A program made the position numbers and the translations under genes. Positions 1 to 7,908 of a stretch of 64,000 nt of DNA are shown in pieces. This DNA is from Deltaproteobacteria bacterium. GTDB lineage: Bacteria > Myxococcota_A > UBA9160 > JAJDAL01. The notes beneath the pieces were generated by a model. It was not told the DNA's origin and did no database searches. It saw nothing but the letters and a program-made list of their open reading frames with translations. Every line of letters starts with the position of its first letter. Positions within the stretch are counted from its first letter, which is position 1. The DNA is taken from NCBI GenBank assembly GCA_029261875.1, contig JAJDAL010000042.1:1-64000 (forward strand). Reading direction: 5' to 3'.

Positions 1-17
1 ACTGGCCGCGCACACCC

Positions 18-662
18 CTAAGGTGCTACCAAACCAGCGCGAATCGCAAAACGAACCAATCCCGACACCTTGTGGATGTCGAGCTTGTCCATCAAGTTCG
101 CGCGGTGTGACTCGATCGTCTTGAGGGAAACACCGAGCTGCTCGGCAATTTCCTTCGACGAAAGTCCGTCGGCAATCAGCTTGAGGACTTCGCGTTCCCG
201 CTCCGTAAGAGCCGAAACCGCCGAAGAACCCCGATCGCCCGGACGCGCGAGCGCATCCACGACCTGCTGGGTCACCGAAGGCGACAAGTATGAGTCACCG
301 GAACGAATCGCATCCACTGCGGCGATCAGATCGGTCGCAGCGGAGTTCTTCAACACGTAGCCCGCGGCGCCCGCGCGAAGAACTTCTTCCACGTAGCTAG
401 GGCTTTCGTGCATAGACAACACCAGCACCTTGGCTTCCGGATCGTTCTGCGAGATCTGCCTCGCAGCATCGATTCCCGAAAGCTTCGGCATCGTGATATC
501 CATAATCACCACGTCCGGATGTTTCTGGGAGGCGAGGCTCACAGCTTCGGCGCCATCACAAGCCTCACCCACGACTGCAAAGTCGTCTCGAGACTCGAGC
601 AGCGCCTTTAGCCCCTCCCGGACCAGGCGATGATCGTCTGCCAATAGAATCGTCGTCTCCAT
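18..662 (-). CDS. NarL/FixJ-type response regulator (REC + LuxR HTH)
   Basis: A 214-aa two-component response regulator that should bind DNA when phosphorylated. The receiver domain spans about residues 3-120, with the acidic pair D9-D10 and the phospho-acceptor D55 (IMDITMP). A LuxR-type helix-turn-helix fills about 148-212 (LTEREREVLKLIADG, then SLKTIESHRANLM). I chose the ATG at 662 because the frame continues 16 codons upstream into sequence that does not look like protein (KLQQDPGTGTC). It follows the AMIN-domain gene on the same strand after a 124-bp gap, so it may have its own promoter. No partner kinase sits next to it inside the window; one could lie beyond the left edge. The target genes are unknown. 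Confidence 0.93.
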   Translation of the reverse strand: METTILLADDHRLVREGLKALLESRDDFAVVGEACDGAEAVSLASQKHPDVVIMDITMPKLSGIDAARQISQNDPEAKVLVLSMHESPSYVEEVLRAGAAGYVLKNSAATDLIAAVDAIRSGDSYLSPSVTQQVVDALARPGDRGSSAVSALTEREREVLKLIADGLSSKEIAEQLGVSLKTIESHRANLMDKLDIHKVSGLVRFAIRAGLVAP

Positions 663-786
663 GCCCCCCCCTTTGCAGGTCCCCGTGCCCGGGTCTTGCT
701 GGAGCTTCACCGGTGATTATCGGCAGACGGCTAAAAGGGTTGAACGGAGGCTCGAAGCGAGGGAATCCGAGCGCGCTCTCAGGTGC

Positions 787-2100
787 TCAGGAGGACTCGG
801 GTGGGGTCGGGGGGTCGGCTCGCATGAGCGAGCGAACCACGCGCTGGGTTCGCGCCAACGCGGAACGCTGGACGCGGAGTTCCTCGGTGTGGGACTCGAG
901 TTGTCGTTGCAGACGATCGCGGGTTTCCCCCGCGCGCTCCAGGCGACGCGTGAGTTCTTCCACACGGTTTTCGAGCGTGGTAACCGTGTGTTCGAGCCCG
1001 GGAGCCGTTTCAGGCGCAGTGGACTTCTCTGCCGGAGTCTCGGCGTGGCTATTTTCCCGCTGCGCAACCACCGCGGGGGGTTGCTCGGAATCTTCTTCCG
1101 CCAGCGCGGGTTCCGGCTCGATCTCGGCCTCCTGGAGTTCTTCGGTCTTCAGCGCCGCAGGTTCGGCAGGTTCGCGCTCGGACGGTTCGAACGGGCTCGA
1201 ATGCGGTTCGCGTTCGGGAATGGTACGAAATGCCTCAGCGGGTCGATTCTGAGCGCGACGTCGAATCCCGACCCACAAGAATGCGAGCGCGAATACCAGT
1301 GCGGCAATCCCGAGCCCGGTTTTCAGGCCGGGGCCTCCGTCCCCATCTCCGGTGATCGCGCTCGAAACCGGAGGGATCTCTTCTTCGATGGGAGCGCTTT
1401 CCGGAGCCGCCGGAGGCGCCTCGGGCGCCGGTTCCGACAGGGCCCGGGAAAGATCGCTTTCGCTCTCCTCCGGGACTTCGGACTCCGCTGCAGGGACTTC
1501 GGGGACTTCGAGCCCCGCGATGGGTTCCGGACTCTCCAGCACGGGTTCCGGCAGGTCCGAGCCCGGCTCGCTTTCGGGCACCGGCACAGCGGCTGGAACG
1601 TGCGGAGTGATCTCCACCCCGGCAAACGGGGTCGCCTCGCCGGCGTCTTCTTCCGGGGCGACTTCCTCCGCAGGGCTCGCATCTTCACTCGGCTGCTCCG
1701 CGTCACGCGCGGGTTTGTTGGCGTCGTGGAGATCGAAAACGATGCGCGGGGGATTCTGGAGAATCATCTCCCCCATGCGCGCCTGACTGGCCTTCAAGCG
1801 GATGAAGGCGATCGAACCCTCGGGGCGCGGCTCGAGTTGAACCGATTCCACCAATGCGCTGCGCGACGAAAGGATGCGGGTACTGCAAGAAGCATCGAGG
1901 GTGACGACCAGCTCCGACTGGCCGCGCGTTCCCGCTTGCCATTGCACCTGGTAGCTCGTGGATTCGTCGAGTTCGAACACCACACGCGTGAACTCGCGGT
2001 GTTGGCCCACGCGCAGATCGACGATTTCCGCCGCTCGAACGTCAAGGGATGACGCGGCCCACGCGAGCGCGGCTAGCGTGACGAGTCTCCGTGCGTTCAT
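787..2100 (-). CDS. AMIN-domain membrane protein with coiled-coil tail
   Basis: A 437-aa envelope protein. Residues 1-24 are a signal peptide (MNARR, hydrophobic core, then VRA-AE). An AMIN-like beta domain follows at about 25-128 (EIVDLRVGQH..., FDLHDAN), a fold that binds peptidoglycan or envelope partners in amidases and secretins. Next is a Pro/Glu-rich acidic linker (about 130-255), one membrane segment (about 262-279, GIAALVFALAFLWVG), a second acidic stretch, and a predicted coiled coil (about 365-425) ending in PPTPPESS. The start is the ATG at 2100, seven bases after GAGGG; a GTG at 2106 lies too close to that site. It is the fifth gene of the zinc-ribbon/ArsA operon, 28 bp after the binding-protein gene. 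The protein should span the inner membrane, with AMIN outside and the coil inside. The exact role is unknown. Confidence 0.8.
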   Translation of the reverse strand: MNARRLVTLAALAWAASSLDVRAAEIVDLRVGQHREFTRVVFELDESTSYQVQWQAGTRGQSELVVTLDASCSTRILSSRSALVESVQLEPRPEGSIAFIRLKASQARMGEMILQNPPRIVFDLHDANKPARDAEQPSEDASPAEEVAPEEDAGEATPFAGVEITPHVPAAVPVPESEPGSDLPEPVLESPEPIAGLEVPEVPAAESEVPEESESDLSRALSEPAPEAPPAAPESAPIEEEIPPVSSAITGDGDGGPGLKTGLGIAALVFALAFLWVGIRRRAQNRPAEAFRTIPEREPHSSPFEPSEREPAEPAALKTEELQEAEIEPEPALAEEDSEQPPAVVAQRENSHAETPAEKSTAPETAPGLEHTVTTLENRVEELTRRLERAGETRDRLQRQLESHTEELRVQRSALARTQRVVRSLMRADPPTPPESS

Positions 2101-2128
2101 CTTCACCCTCGAAACAACGACGCGGACA

Positions 2129-2896
2129 TCACCGGCCTCCCGCCGAATCGAACAGGGATTGCAGAAGGAGAATGCCCCGCGGGATGCGTGGACCGTACCA
2201 AGAAAGCAACGTGCCGTCGATCAGATGGATGCGTTGATCGCGCGCGGCGGGGATGTCGAGAGCCATCAGCTCGCGCGCGTCCTCGTGGGCGAAGCTATAG
2301 GGTTCGTCGGGCAGCAGGATGACTTCCGGACGGATCAACTGAATCTCCTGGACGCGCACGATGGGGTAGCGGCGCTCGGTCCGTTCGCCGAACACGTTGT
2401 CCCCACCACACAGCTCGATCATGTCGTGGATGTAGGTATCGCGGTTGATGGTCATCCAGGGGTTGCGCCAGATGGGACAGAACACCCGCACCGGAGGGTC
2501 GGCAGCTCGTTCGCGGGCGCCGGCGAGGGCGGCTACAGCGGGCATGACCACACGCTGCCGGGCCTCGGCGTCGGCACCGAGATCCGCGAGCTCAGCGAGC
2601 AGCTGCACCCCTTCGGCCACCGTGCGCGGGTAGGTGACCCATACCTCGATTCCCGCGTCCCGTAGGCGATCGACGTCCTGGCGTTTGTTCTCTTCCCGGT
2701 TGGCAATCACGAGATCGGGTTCGAGGGACAGAATCGATTCGAGCTCGGGGTTCTTCGTTCCCCCTACTTTGGGTAGGGGCTCGACCCCCTGGGCGGGGTG
2801 CACGCACCATTGCGTTACGCCCACCACCTGGGGACCCAACCCCAACGCGAACAGCGCTTCGGTCACACTGGGCACCAGAGAGACGATCCGGCGCAC
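2129..2896 (-). CDS. Cobalamin/metal-binding protein of the BtuF/TroA-like fold, without signal peptide
   Basis: A 255-aa protein of the helical-backbone metal receptor family, which includes BtuF and iron-siderophore binding proteins. The N-terminal lobe has the family opening IVSLVPSVTEALFALGL, then VGVTQWCVHP and LEPDLVIA; the C-terminal lobe carries LCGGDNVF and RPEVILLPDEPY. There is no signal peptide or lipobox, so it is probably cytoplasmic. Many stand-alone proteins annotated 'cobalamin-binding' share this trait, and their function is poorly known. The GTG start at 2896 is one base from the TAG of the upstream ArsA-like gene, which implies translational coupling. No ABC permease or ATPase partner is nearby. 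The ligand (corrinoid, haem or metal chelate) cannot be read from the sequence. Confidence 0.85.
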   Translation of the reverse strand: MRRIVSLVPSVTEALFALGLGPQVVGVTQWCVHPAQGVEPLPKVGGTKNPELESILSLEPDLVIANREENKRQDVDRLRDAGIEVWVTYPRTVAEGVQLLAELADLGADAEARQRVVMPAVAALAGARERAADPPVRVFCPIWRNPWMTINRDTYIHDMIELCGGDNVFGERTERRYPIVRVQEIQLIRPEVILLPDEPYSFAHEDARELMALDIPAARDQRIHLIDGTLLSWYGPRIPRGILLLQSLFDSAGGR

Positions 2897-2897
2897 G

Positions 2898-4058
2898 CTA
2901 GGCTTCGAAGGCGACTTCGAGAACGCCGCCGTGGAGGCGCACTCGCGCGATCTGTCGACCCGCCACCGAAGCGGGCAGCGCGATCAGCCGCTCCGCATCG
3001 CGCACCCGGATCACCAGTTCCTCTCCGTGCGTCGCGACTTCGACTTCTTCCTTCTTCGCGCCGGGCAGATCGACTTCCAGCAGCGTGCGCGTACCGCGCT
3101 TGCGCAAGCGGATCGGTCGCGAGCGCGTGAACAGTTCCGCGGGATCGCGATCCCCATACACGTTTCGGGCGAGTTCACCGAGCGCCTCGGTGCCGATCAG
3201 TTCGTGGGGGTAGAGGGGAGCGTGAAAAATGGGAACCGGAAACGAATCCGCGATCTCGGCTTGTTCGCGCCGCTCCTTCTCCGCCCAGCGCGCGAAGTAG
3301 CCACCGGTTGCCTGGGCGGGGAGTTCGCGGTTGACCAGAACGGCGTCGGTCGCCACGCCGTACAAACTGAGATAGGCGAAGGAGCGGCGCGTTTCGTCGA
3401 CCACCACCCGCGAAGGCGTTACCACCAGCCGGGCACTGGTTCGGTCTCCGTCGAGCAACACCTGACGCACGTCTTCGACGTCGCGATACAGACTTTCGAA
3501 CGCATCGAAGAACTCTTCCCGAGGGAGAATGCGGCTCTCGCTGACGCGTTCCATCAGTGGGCGCAGCATCCGAATGCCCTTGCGTTCGAACTCGAAGAGA
3601 TTTTCCATGAAGATGCGCAGGGCGTCGGGGAAGCGCAGCATGCGCAGCGTCGCGCCCGTGGGCGCGCAATCGACCACGCACACGTCGAATTCGCCCGTGG
3701 CTTCGACTTCGCGCACGGCGCGCAGGGCCACCAATTCCTCCAAGCCGGGAAACACCAGGAGTTCTTCGGCGATCAGTTCGTCGGTATCTTCGCGAAGCAG
3801 TTCCCGCAGCCAACCGCGGATGGCCGACCAGGCGCGATCGAGTTCATCGAGCGCCGACACTTCGCGGGCCACCACACCGTCGGCAATCGGTGTCGGCGCG
3901 CCTCCCACCGGTCGCCCGAGGGCGTCTCCCAAACTGTGGGCGGGATCCGTCGAGAGCAGGAACGTGCGGTGCCCCTTGGCCGCGGCACCCAGCGCCGTCG
4001 CCACCGCCATGCTGGTCTTCCCCACACCGCCTTTTCCCGTATGGAGCAATACGCGCAT
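2898..4058 (-). CDS. ArsA/Get3-family ATPase with C-terminal Hsp20-like domain (second of pair)
   Basis: A 386-aa P-loop ATPase of the ArsA/Get3/TRC40 family. The deviant Walker A motif TGKGGVGKT is at about 7-15, switch I is STDPAHSLGD, and switch II is VDCAPTGATLRML. The last 75 residues (from about RPIRLRKRGTR) read as a small beta-sandwich (LLEVDLPGAKKEEV, GGVLEVAFEA), the alpha-crystallin/Hsp20-like tail seen in some bacterial ArsA relatives and in Get3d. The CXXC metal motif of eukaryotic Get3 and the duplicated ATPase halves of arsenite-pump ArsA are both absent. This argues against arsenite export and for a Get3d-like chaperone ATPase, which is an inference. Its ATG overlaps the stop of the upstream paralogue (TGATG), so the two are probably co-translated and may form a heterodimer. 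Confidence 0.9.
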   Translation of the reverse strand: MRVLLHTGKGGVGKTSMAVATALGAAAKGHRTFLLSTDPAHSLGDALGRPVGGAPTPIADGVVAREVSALDELDRAWSAIRGWLRELLREDTDELIAEELLVFPGLEELVALRAVREVEATGEFDVCVVDCAPTGATLRMLRFPDALRIFMENLFEFERKGIRMLRPLMERVSESRILPREEFFDAFESLYRDVEDVRQVLLDGDRTSARLVVTPSRVVVDETRRSFAYLSLYGVATDAVLVNRELPAQATGGYFARWAEKERREQAEIADSFPVPIFHAPLYPHELIGTEALGELARNVYGDRDPAELFTRSRPIRLRKRGTRTLLEVDLPGAKKEEVEVATHGEELVIRVRDAERLIALPASVAGRQIARVRLHGGVLEVAFEA

Positions 4059-5230
4059 CAGACCGCTTCGCCAAACTGCGCGATCAGCACACCGTCGGTC
4101 AGTCGAGCGCGCAACAAACTCAGGGGAACGATGCGCCGCGGCAGGATGAGGGCGCGCCGGCGCCCCGCGCTGGTAATCACCAACTCGCCCTCGACCTTTG
4201 CGATATCGAGCCCTTCGCGTTGGGCGTGGGGCAGCGGCACGCGGACGCAGTAGCCTCCGTCTTCGCGCGCGAAGCGCACACCCTCGGTCTCACACATCTT
4301 CTCTTCCGGAGAGCGATCCGCGAACAATTCCGCACCGTGGGCCTCCAGGCGTTCGAGGCCCGTCACTTCGTCGTCCTGGAGCGGAGCGCGTAGGACCGGC
4401 AAGGGTGCGAACAACTGCTCGACCTCTTCGAAGCGCTCTTCCTGAAGGCGTCCCCAATCCTGGAAGAATCCCTCGCCCTTGGCGGATTCCGGCAGCAAGC
4501 GATTCATGATGACCGCGTCGCAGGGAATCTCGAACAGCGCGAGATCCGTAAAGGCCCGGCGCGCTTCGTCGATCACCATGCGTTCGGGCGTGACGACCAG
4601 GCGGACGCTGCATTCGGCGCCCGTCACGCGGCGCCGCAGGGCGCGCAGCTTGCGAAACAAGAGCTGCTCGGCGTCGCGAAACACACTGGAATCCGGCAGC
4701 GGAAGGGGGACGACGTTGCGCGCCAGCGGCGTGACGACCGTGGCAATCGCCTGTTGAACGCGCAGCAAGACACGAAATGCCCCACGAGCGGCATCGGGCA
4801 GCGTCAACAATCGCAGGGTCGAATCCGTCGGTGCGCAATCGACGACGATCAGGTCGTAGATGCCAGAGGCGGCGTACGCCTCCACGGCCAACAGCGTGGT
4901 GAGCTCGTCGGCGCCGGGCAGCAACGCGAGTTCTTCCGCGACGACTTCCTCGATCCCCTGATAGCGAAAGATCGAGACCAGATAGTCGCGGATCTGCCCC
5001 CAGTGGCGATTCATCTCCTTGCGCGCGTCGACCTCGATGGCATCGAGGTTCTCACGCAAGTGGACGACTTCGCTGCCGAGTCGCTGCTCCACCACGTCAC
5101 CGAGGCTGTGCGCGGTATCGGCGGAGATGACGAGGGTGCGGACACCGCGTGCGGCGGCCGCGACCGCGGAGGCAGCCGCGGTGGTGGTTTTACCAACACC
5201 GCCTTTCCCTGTGTAGAGGACGAGGCGCAC
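4058..5230 (-). CDS. ArsA/Get3-family ATPase with C-terminal Hsp20-like domain (first of pair)
   Basis: A 390-aa paralogue of the downstream ATPase. It has Walker A TGKGGVGKTTT (about 7-17), SADTAHSLGDV as switch I and VDCAPTDSTLRLL as switch II. The central helical region (VVAEELALLPGADELTTLLAVEAYA) is typical of bacterial ArsA homologues. The Hsp20-like tail occupies about the last 75 residues (YCVRVPLPHAQREGL, then GVLIAQFGEAV). In this copy the usual SxDPAH switch I motif reads SADTAH. It lies 12 bp after the small zinc-ribbon gene. No arsenic genes (arsB, arsC, arsR, arsD) are near, so a detoxification role is not supported. A membrane-protein targeting or chaperone role is possible. Confidence 0.9.
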   Translation of the reverse strand: MRLVLYTGKGGVGKTTTAAASAVAAAARGVRTLVISADTAHSLGDVVEQRLGSEVVHLRENLDAIEVDARKEMNRHWGQIRDYLVSIFRYQGIEEVVAEELALLPGADELTTLLAVEAYAASGIYDLIVVDCAPTDSTLRLLTLPDAARGAFRVLLRVQQAIATVVTPLARNVVPLPLPDSSVFRDAEQLLFRKLRALRRRVTGAECSVRLVVTPERMVIDEARRAFTDLALFEIPCDAVIMNRLLPESAKGEGFFQDWGRLQEERFEEVEQLFAPLPVLRAPLQDDEVTGLERLEAHGAELFADRSPEEKMCETEGVRFAREDGGYCVRVPLPHAQREGLDIAKVEGELVITSAGRRRALILPRRIVPLSLLRARLTDGVLIAQFGEAV

Positions 5231-5242
5231 ACCCTCAAGGTA

Positions 5243-5461
5243 TCACGCCGCTCGAGTGACCTCCGGCTCCACGCGTCGCGCGCAAACCGCCAGCGCCGGG
5301 CTCGCCTCCCCAGCGTCGAGGCGACGCGTGGTTCGATGGCTGCAGCGCGGGCATTCCGTCAGCAGCAAGATGCCGTGATCCACAACTTCGTCGGTTCGAA
5401 CCTCGCCGAAGCCACAGATGAGGCAGCGCGTAACGGTTCGAATGGCTCTGGAGATACTCAT
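5243..5461 (-). CDS. Small zinc-ribbon protein (72 aa), function unknown
   Basis: A 72-aa protein with two CxxC knuckles, CLIC (13-16) and CPRC (37-40). They are separated by a mostly hydrophobic/acidic strand (VVDHGILLLTE), the layout of a treble-clef or rubredoxin-like zinc ribbon. The ATG at 5461 is preceded by AAGGGA at good spacing. It ends 12 bp before the first ArsA-like ATPase and so leads the minus-strand operon. The region between it and the divergent gene at 5561 holds a 12-bp palindrome. I do not recognise the family. A link to the downstream ATPases rests only on position. Confidence 0.7.
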   Translation of the reverse strand: MSISRAIRTVTRCLICGFGEVRTDEVVDHGILLLTECPRCSHRTTRRLDAGEASPALAVCARRVEPEVTRAA

Positions 5462-5501
5462 GCAGGTCCCTTTCCTATCTCGATGCTCCAACCCTAGTAC
5501 G

Positions 5502-5513
5502 CCGTCATGACGG
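5502..5513. promoter_or_regulatory. 12-bp perfect palindrome in a divergent intergenic region
   Basis: CCGTCATGACGG reads the same on both strands. It sits in the 99-bp space between the zinc-ribbon/ArsA operon (minus) and the luciferase-like gene (plus). That is a natural place for an operator serving both directions. No particular regulator can be named, and a chance palindrome in GC-rich DNA is possible. Confidence 0.35.
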
Positions 5514-5560
5514 ATCCGGTCACATGCATCGCGGCCCGCCTCAGGTAAGCTCTCCCGATC

Positions 5561-6571
5561 ATGAAATTGGGACTCATTCTCTGGGGTGATTCCGCCCGTT
5601 ACGAACTCGAGCTCGCCAAGCGGGCCGAGACCGCCGGCTTCGGGACCCTGCTGGTGGTCGAATTCTTCCACCGCAACGGGTACGTCCGGATGGCGGCCTT
5701 GTCCCAGGCCACCCAGACCGCGCAGATCGGCACCGGCATCGCGAACGCCTTCATCCGCTCGCCCCTGCTCCACGCCAGTGCGGCCATGGACGTGGACGAG
5801 CTGTCGGGCGGGCGCGTCATCTTGGGTCTGGGGAGCGCCACGCGGCGCATGAACCAGGATTGGTACGGGGTCCCCTTCTCCGCCCCCGCCGCCCGCATGG
5901 CGGAACTCGTAGAACTCTTGCGCGCGGTCTTCGCCGCCCAGGATGGCGGCGGCTTTCGCTGGGACGGGAAGTTCTGGCAGCTCAACGTCCCCATCTACAG
6001 CCGCCCCAACGCCGCGCGGAAAACCATCCCCATCTGGATCGCCGCGGTGAACCGCGGAATGATCGCCACCGCGGGCAAGGTCGCCGACGCCCTGGTGGGC
6101 CACCCGATCGCGACCCGGCGCTGGCATCGCGAAGTCACCCTGCCGGGGATTCGCGAAGCCGAGTCCAAGGCGAGGCGCGCGTCCGGCGCTTGTCGCCTCG
6201 CGCCCTACATCCTCACCTCGATCCACGCGAACCGGGAACAGGCGGTGCGCGAAGCCAAGAAACAGATCGGCTTCTACTACACCACGGCGCTCTACCACAC
6301 GGTGCTCGACCTGCACGGCATGCGGGAAGTGGGCGAAGCCTGCCAACGGGCCTTCCGCAAGTTCGACTTCGACGCCATGGCGGACGCGGTACCCGACGCT
6401 CTGGTCGACGAGATCGCCATCGCGTGCACGCCCGACGAGGCGCGCGACCGTCTGGCCCAGTGGAAGGATCTGACCGAAGACCCCCTGCTCTACGCACCCA
6501 GCGTCGCGATCGCGAGCGAACGCGTGCGCGAGAATCTCGAGAGCATCGTCGACGTGTTCGGAAACCCGTGA
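5561..6571 (+). CDS. LLM-class (luciferase-like) flavin-dependent oxidoreductase
   Basis: A 336-aa TIM-barrel protein of the bacterial luciferase/F420-dependent superfamily. The N-terminal strand MKLGLILWGD, then AETAGFGTLLVVEFFHR, IGTGIANAFIRSPLL and the LSGGRVILGLGSA segment are characteristic. Members use reduced FMN or F420 to oxidise or reduce small molecules. The cofactor cannot be settled from sequence alone, although the overall pattern resembles the F420-type reductases (MER-like). Its stop overlaps the GTG start of the thioesterase gene (GTGA), so the two are probably made together. The substrate is unknown. The ATG at 5561 is the first in frame and begins directly at the first beta strand. 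Confidence 0.9.
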   Translation: MKLGLILWGDSARYELELAKRAETAGFGTLLVVEFFHRNGYVRMAALSQATQTAQIGTGIANAFIRSPLLHASAAMDVDELSGGRVILGLGSATRRMNQDWYGVPFSAPAARMAELVELLRAVFAAQDGGGFRWDGKFWQLNVPIYSRPNAARKTIPIWIAAVNRGMIATAGKVADALVGHPIATRRWHREVTLPGIREAESKARRASGACRLAPYILTSIHANREQAVREAKKQIGFYYTTALYHTVLDLHGMREVGEACQRAFRKFDFDAMADAVPDALVDEIAIACTPDEARDRLAQWKDLTEDPLLYAPSVAIASERVRENLESIVDVFGNP

Positions 6572-7269
6572 GCGAACTCGACAAAGACGCCCGCTTCACC
6601 CACTGGCACGCCAGCGCCATGGAGGCCACCTCCAGCGCCTGGGCGGAGAAGCGCCGCCTCGCCACGGCCATGCGCCGCGTGATCGATTTTCTGATCACCA
6701 GTGACGCCCCAGAACCCGAAATGCGCGTGGCCGCCGACAATCTCGAACGCTACGCGGAACGCCTTGCCAGCCATCCCAAGCTGAACCGCTACGCGGGCGT
6801 GGCGGAAACCGCCAACGCGGGCGACGCCGCCGCCTTCTTCGATCAAAGCCCGGTGATCGGTCTCGCGAACCCCTTGGCACCCCCCATCTCACTGAGTTCC
6901 GAAGGCAAAGAAGTGCGGGGCAGCGTCACGTTCGGCTCCGCGTACGAAGGCCCACCGGGTTGCGTCCACGGCGGTTGGGTGGCGGCCGCCTTCGACGAGG
7001 TGCTGGGCTACGCCCAGTCTCTGACGGGCAAACCCGGCATGACGGGCACCCTGACGATCCGCTACCGCAAACCCACCCCGTTGAAATCGCCGCTCCGCTT
7101 CGAAGCCCGCATCGTCCGCACCGAAGGCCGCAAAGGCTTCGCCGAGGGGCAACTCTACGCGGGAGACGAACTCACCGCCGAAGCCGAAGGCATCTTCATC
7201 ACCATCGATCCGGGCAAGTTCACGGCGCTGCTCGAAGAACGCATGCGCCGCAGCGGAAGCCAACCCTAG
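6568..7269 (+). CDS. PaaI/YbgC-like hotdog-fold thioesterase
   Basis: A 233-aa protein. The C-terminal half (about 95-225) is a hotdog domain with the family signature GPPGCVHGGWVAAAFDEVLG, followed by TLTIRYRKPTPL and GRKGFAEGQLYAGDELTAEAEG; such enzymes hydrolyse acyl-CoA or related thioesters. The N-terminal ~90 residues are mainly helical and unlike the core fold. The GTG at 6568 is chosen because it overlaps the upstream TGA; an ATG at 6619 (MEATSS) is an alternative that would shorten the protein by 17 residues. Its stop shares the bases CTAG with the stop of the convergent gene 7266-7907. Confidence 0.85.
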   Translation: MSELDKDARFTHWHASAMEATSSAWAEKRRLATAMRRVIDFLITSDAPEPEMRVAADNLERYAERLASHPKLNRYAGVAETANAGDAAAFFDQSPVIGLANPLAPPISLSSEGKEVRGSVTFGSAYEGPPGCVHGGWVAAAFDEVLGYAQSLTGKPGMTGTLTIRYRKPTPLKSPLRFEARIVRTEGRKGFAEGQLYAGDELTAEAEGIFITIDPGKFTALLEERMRRSGSQP

Positions 7270-7907
7270 GCGGCTTCGGGCTCCGCATCGCGCGCGCGCC
7301 CAAAGCGCACTTTCAGGAAGGCGCGCAAAGACAAATAGAGATGCACGCTGGTGGGGATCATGGCGGAAACGCCCATGATGATGCCGAAGTAGATGCTCTT
7401 CAGATTCTGGGCCGGGTTTTCGAGGGCATTGCTGACGCGGCGTTCGTAGAGCGCGTGGCGCTCGACGAGCATCTGGGGTTGGGCTTCCCAGACGCTGATG
7501 ATCCAGCCCGACACCGAGAACACGAACAAGACCCACCAGGTCGCCACGATGGCGATCACGATGTCGATGGAGAGATGGCCCAGATAGCTGCGCCTGGAAG
7601 TGGTCTGCAGCGCGCGGCGCACGATCCAGACCGTCACGAAAAAGGAAAGGCTGTCGAACAACGCGCCCAGGAAACCCACCGGAAACTGGACGCGGAAGTA
7701 GTGCTTTCCCGGCCAGCCGCGCGTGAGTTCGGGGAAGGCCGTGAAGAGCCCCCACCAGTAACAGAACAGGTTGATGGCGAGGAAGAACAAGAAGAGCTTC
7801 GGAAAGAAGCGGCGCGTGGTGGCGCGCTTTTCTTCATAGAACGCGAGCAGGCGCGCGAGGGACCGTTTCCAGACGTCGAAAACCGTTTCCGGAGCGACCG
7901 TGGCCAC
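7266..7907 (-). CDS. Integral membrane protein, function unknown
   Basis: A 213-aa protein with about four membrane segments: LFLFFLAINLFCYWWGLF near residue 40, GALFDSLSFFVTVWIV near 82, IVIAIVATWWVLFVFSVSGWI near 118, and SIYFGIIMGVSAMIPTSVHLYL near 178. Both ends are charged; the C-terminus ends in RFGRARDAEPEAA. It is the last gene of the minus-strand polysaccharide-export operon, one base after the oxygenase stop, so it is probably co-expressed with it. I recognise no family. Two readings fit the position, an accessory membrane partner of the exporter or an unrelated passenger. Confidence 0.75.
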   Translation of the reverse strand: MATVAPETVFDVWKRSLARLLAFYEEKRATTRRFFPKLFLFFLAINLFCYWWGLFTAFPELTRGWPGKHYFRVQFPVGFLGALFDSLSFFVTVWIVRRALQTTSRRSYLGHLSIDIVIAIVATWWVLFVFSVSGWIISVWEAQPQMLVERHALYERRVSNALENPAQNLKSIYFGIIMGVSAMIPTSVHLYLSLRAFLKVRFGRARDAEPEAA

Positions 7908-7908
7908 G

